Below are positions 5,422 through 5,506 of a stretch of DNA of 5,506 bases, piece after piece. This stretch comes from JBEKYD01 sp052325345 (GTDB taxonomy: Bacteria; Acidobacteriota; Terriglobia; Bryobacterales; Bryobacteraceae): contig JBKQVG010000121.1 in the NCBI GenBank assembly GCA_052325345.1, positions 1-5,506 of the forward strand, given 5' to 3'. A program made the translations under genes and the position numbers. Position 1 is the stretch's first letter. Each line of letters starts with the position of its first letter. The notes below the pieces were generated by a model, which did not search any database, was not told the DNA's origin, and saw only the letters and a program-made list of their open reading frames with translations.

Positions 5422-5506
5422 ATTCGAACGGGAGATTCTGCGGGAACGAGTTCGGGCCGGCCTGGCCCACGCCCGCCAGAACGGCCAACGCCTGGGGCGA
5501 CCCGCT
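5417..5506 (+). pseudogene. Serine recombinase segment, right copy (partial, runs off the window)
   Basis: The 30 visible codons start with AEFERE and run through the GQRLGRP stretch of a resolvase/invertase. They are identical in DNA to the left remnant, but on the opposite strand, so both copies point away from the RIT element. As on the left, the catalytic domain is missing and the break lies at the core site. Whether the rest of the gene and a second pRiA4b ORF-3 gene follow cannot be seen. Confidence 0.8.
5421..5506. repeat. Outer inverted duplication, right arm
   Basis: This is the exact inverted partner of 1820-1905 and is cut by the end of the window. Its 100 percent identity contrasts with about 90 percent in the adjoining RIT terminal repeats, so it was duplicated or homogenised more recently, or belongs to a conserved multi-copy sequence. 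Confidence 0.9.

Overview
The window is dominated by a recombinase-in-trio (RIT) mobile element. Three tyrosine recombinase genes, called here ritA, ritB and ritC, lie head to tail on the minus strand (5147 to 2018). They overlap at both junctions, and each keeps the full R-K-H-R-H-Y catalytic set. The trio is bounded by imperfect terminal inverted repeats of about 120 bp (1906-2035 and 5291-5420). The organism cannot be fixed from the sequence. High GC, a Gram-negative style outer-membrane barrel fragment and GGCGGG/CCCGCC hairpin repeats suggest a GC-rich soil-type Gram-negative such as an acidobacterium; this is a weak inference.

Layout from left to right. Positions 1-396 contain no gene, but they hold a REP-like cluster of two direct 25-bp units and one inverted, diverged unit (161-256). 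A plus-strand reading frame (397-1035) encodes the C-terminal part of what looks like an outer-membrane beta-barrel protein; its 5' end appears frameshifted or deleted. Convergent to it is an intact minus-strand gene of the plasmid pRiA4b ORF-3 family (1078-1689). One base upstream of that gene ends the 3' remnant of a serine recombinase gene (1691-1909), cut off at its AEFER motif by the RIT boundary. The RIT element follows. Beyond it, at 5417-5506, the same serine recombinase segment appears again, identical base for base but on the plus strand, and runs off the window.

The most unusual structure is at the element ends. Each end carries a short core site shaped like a tyrosine-recombinase crossover site: two arms of 9-12 bp in inverted orientation around an 8-bp spacer, GAATAACT. 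Everything around the two cores is inverted between left and right, but the spacers are in the same orientation. The result is a 29-bp perfect direct repeat embedded in a long inverted repeat. That is the expected footprint of excision and integration by conservative strand exchange within an 8-bp overlap. The predicted empty site is odd, however: a near-perfect palindrome of two serine recombinase 3' fragments. Either the outer repeats travel with the element, the locus has been rearranged, or the assembly is chimeric.

How the genes probably work together: RitA, RitB and RitC are made from one coupled transcript and presumably act together on the core sites and on repeated ATTATGCGGAG motifs nested in the ends. 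A hairpin that buries the ritA ribosome binding site may keep expression low. The serine recombinase remnant and the pRiA4b ORF-3 gene belong to the invaded locus or to an older mobile element.
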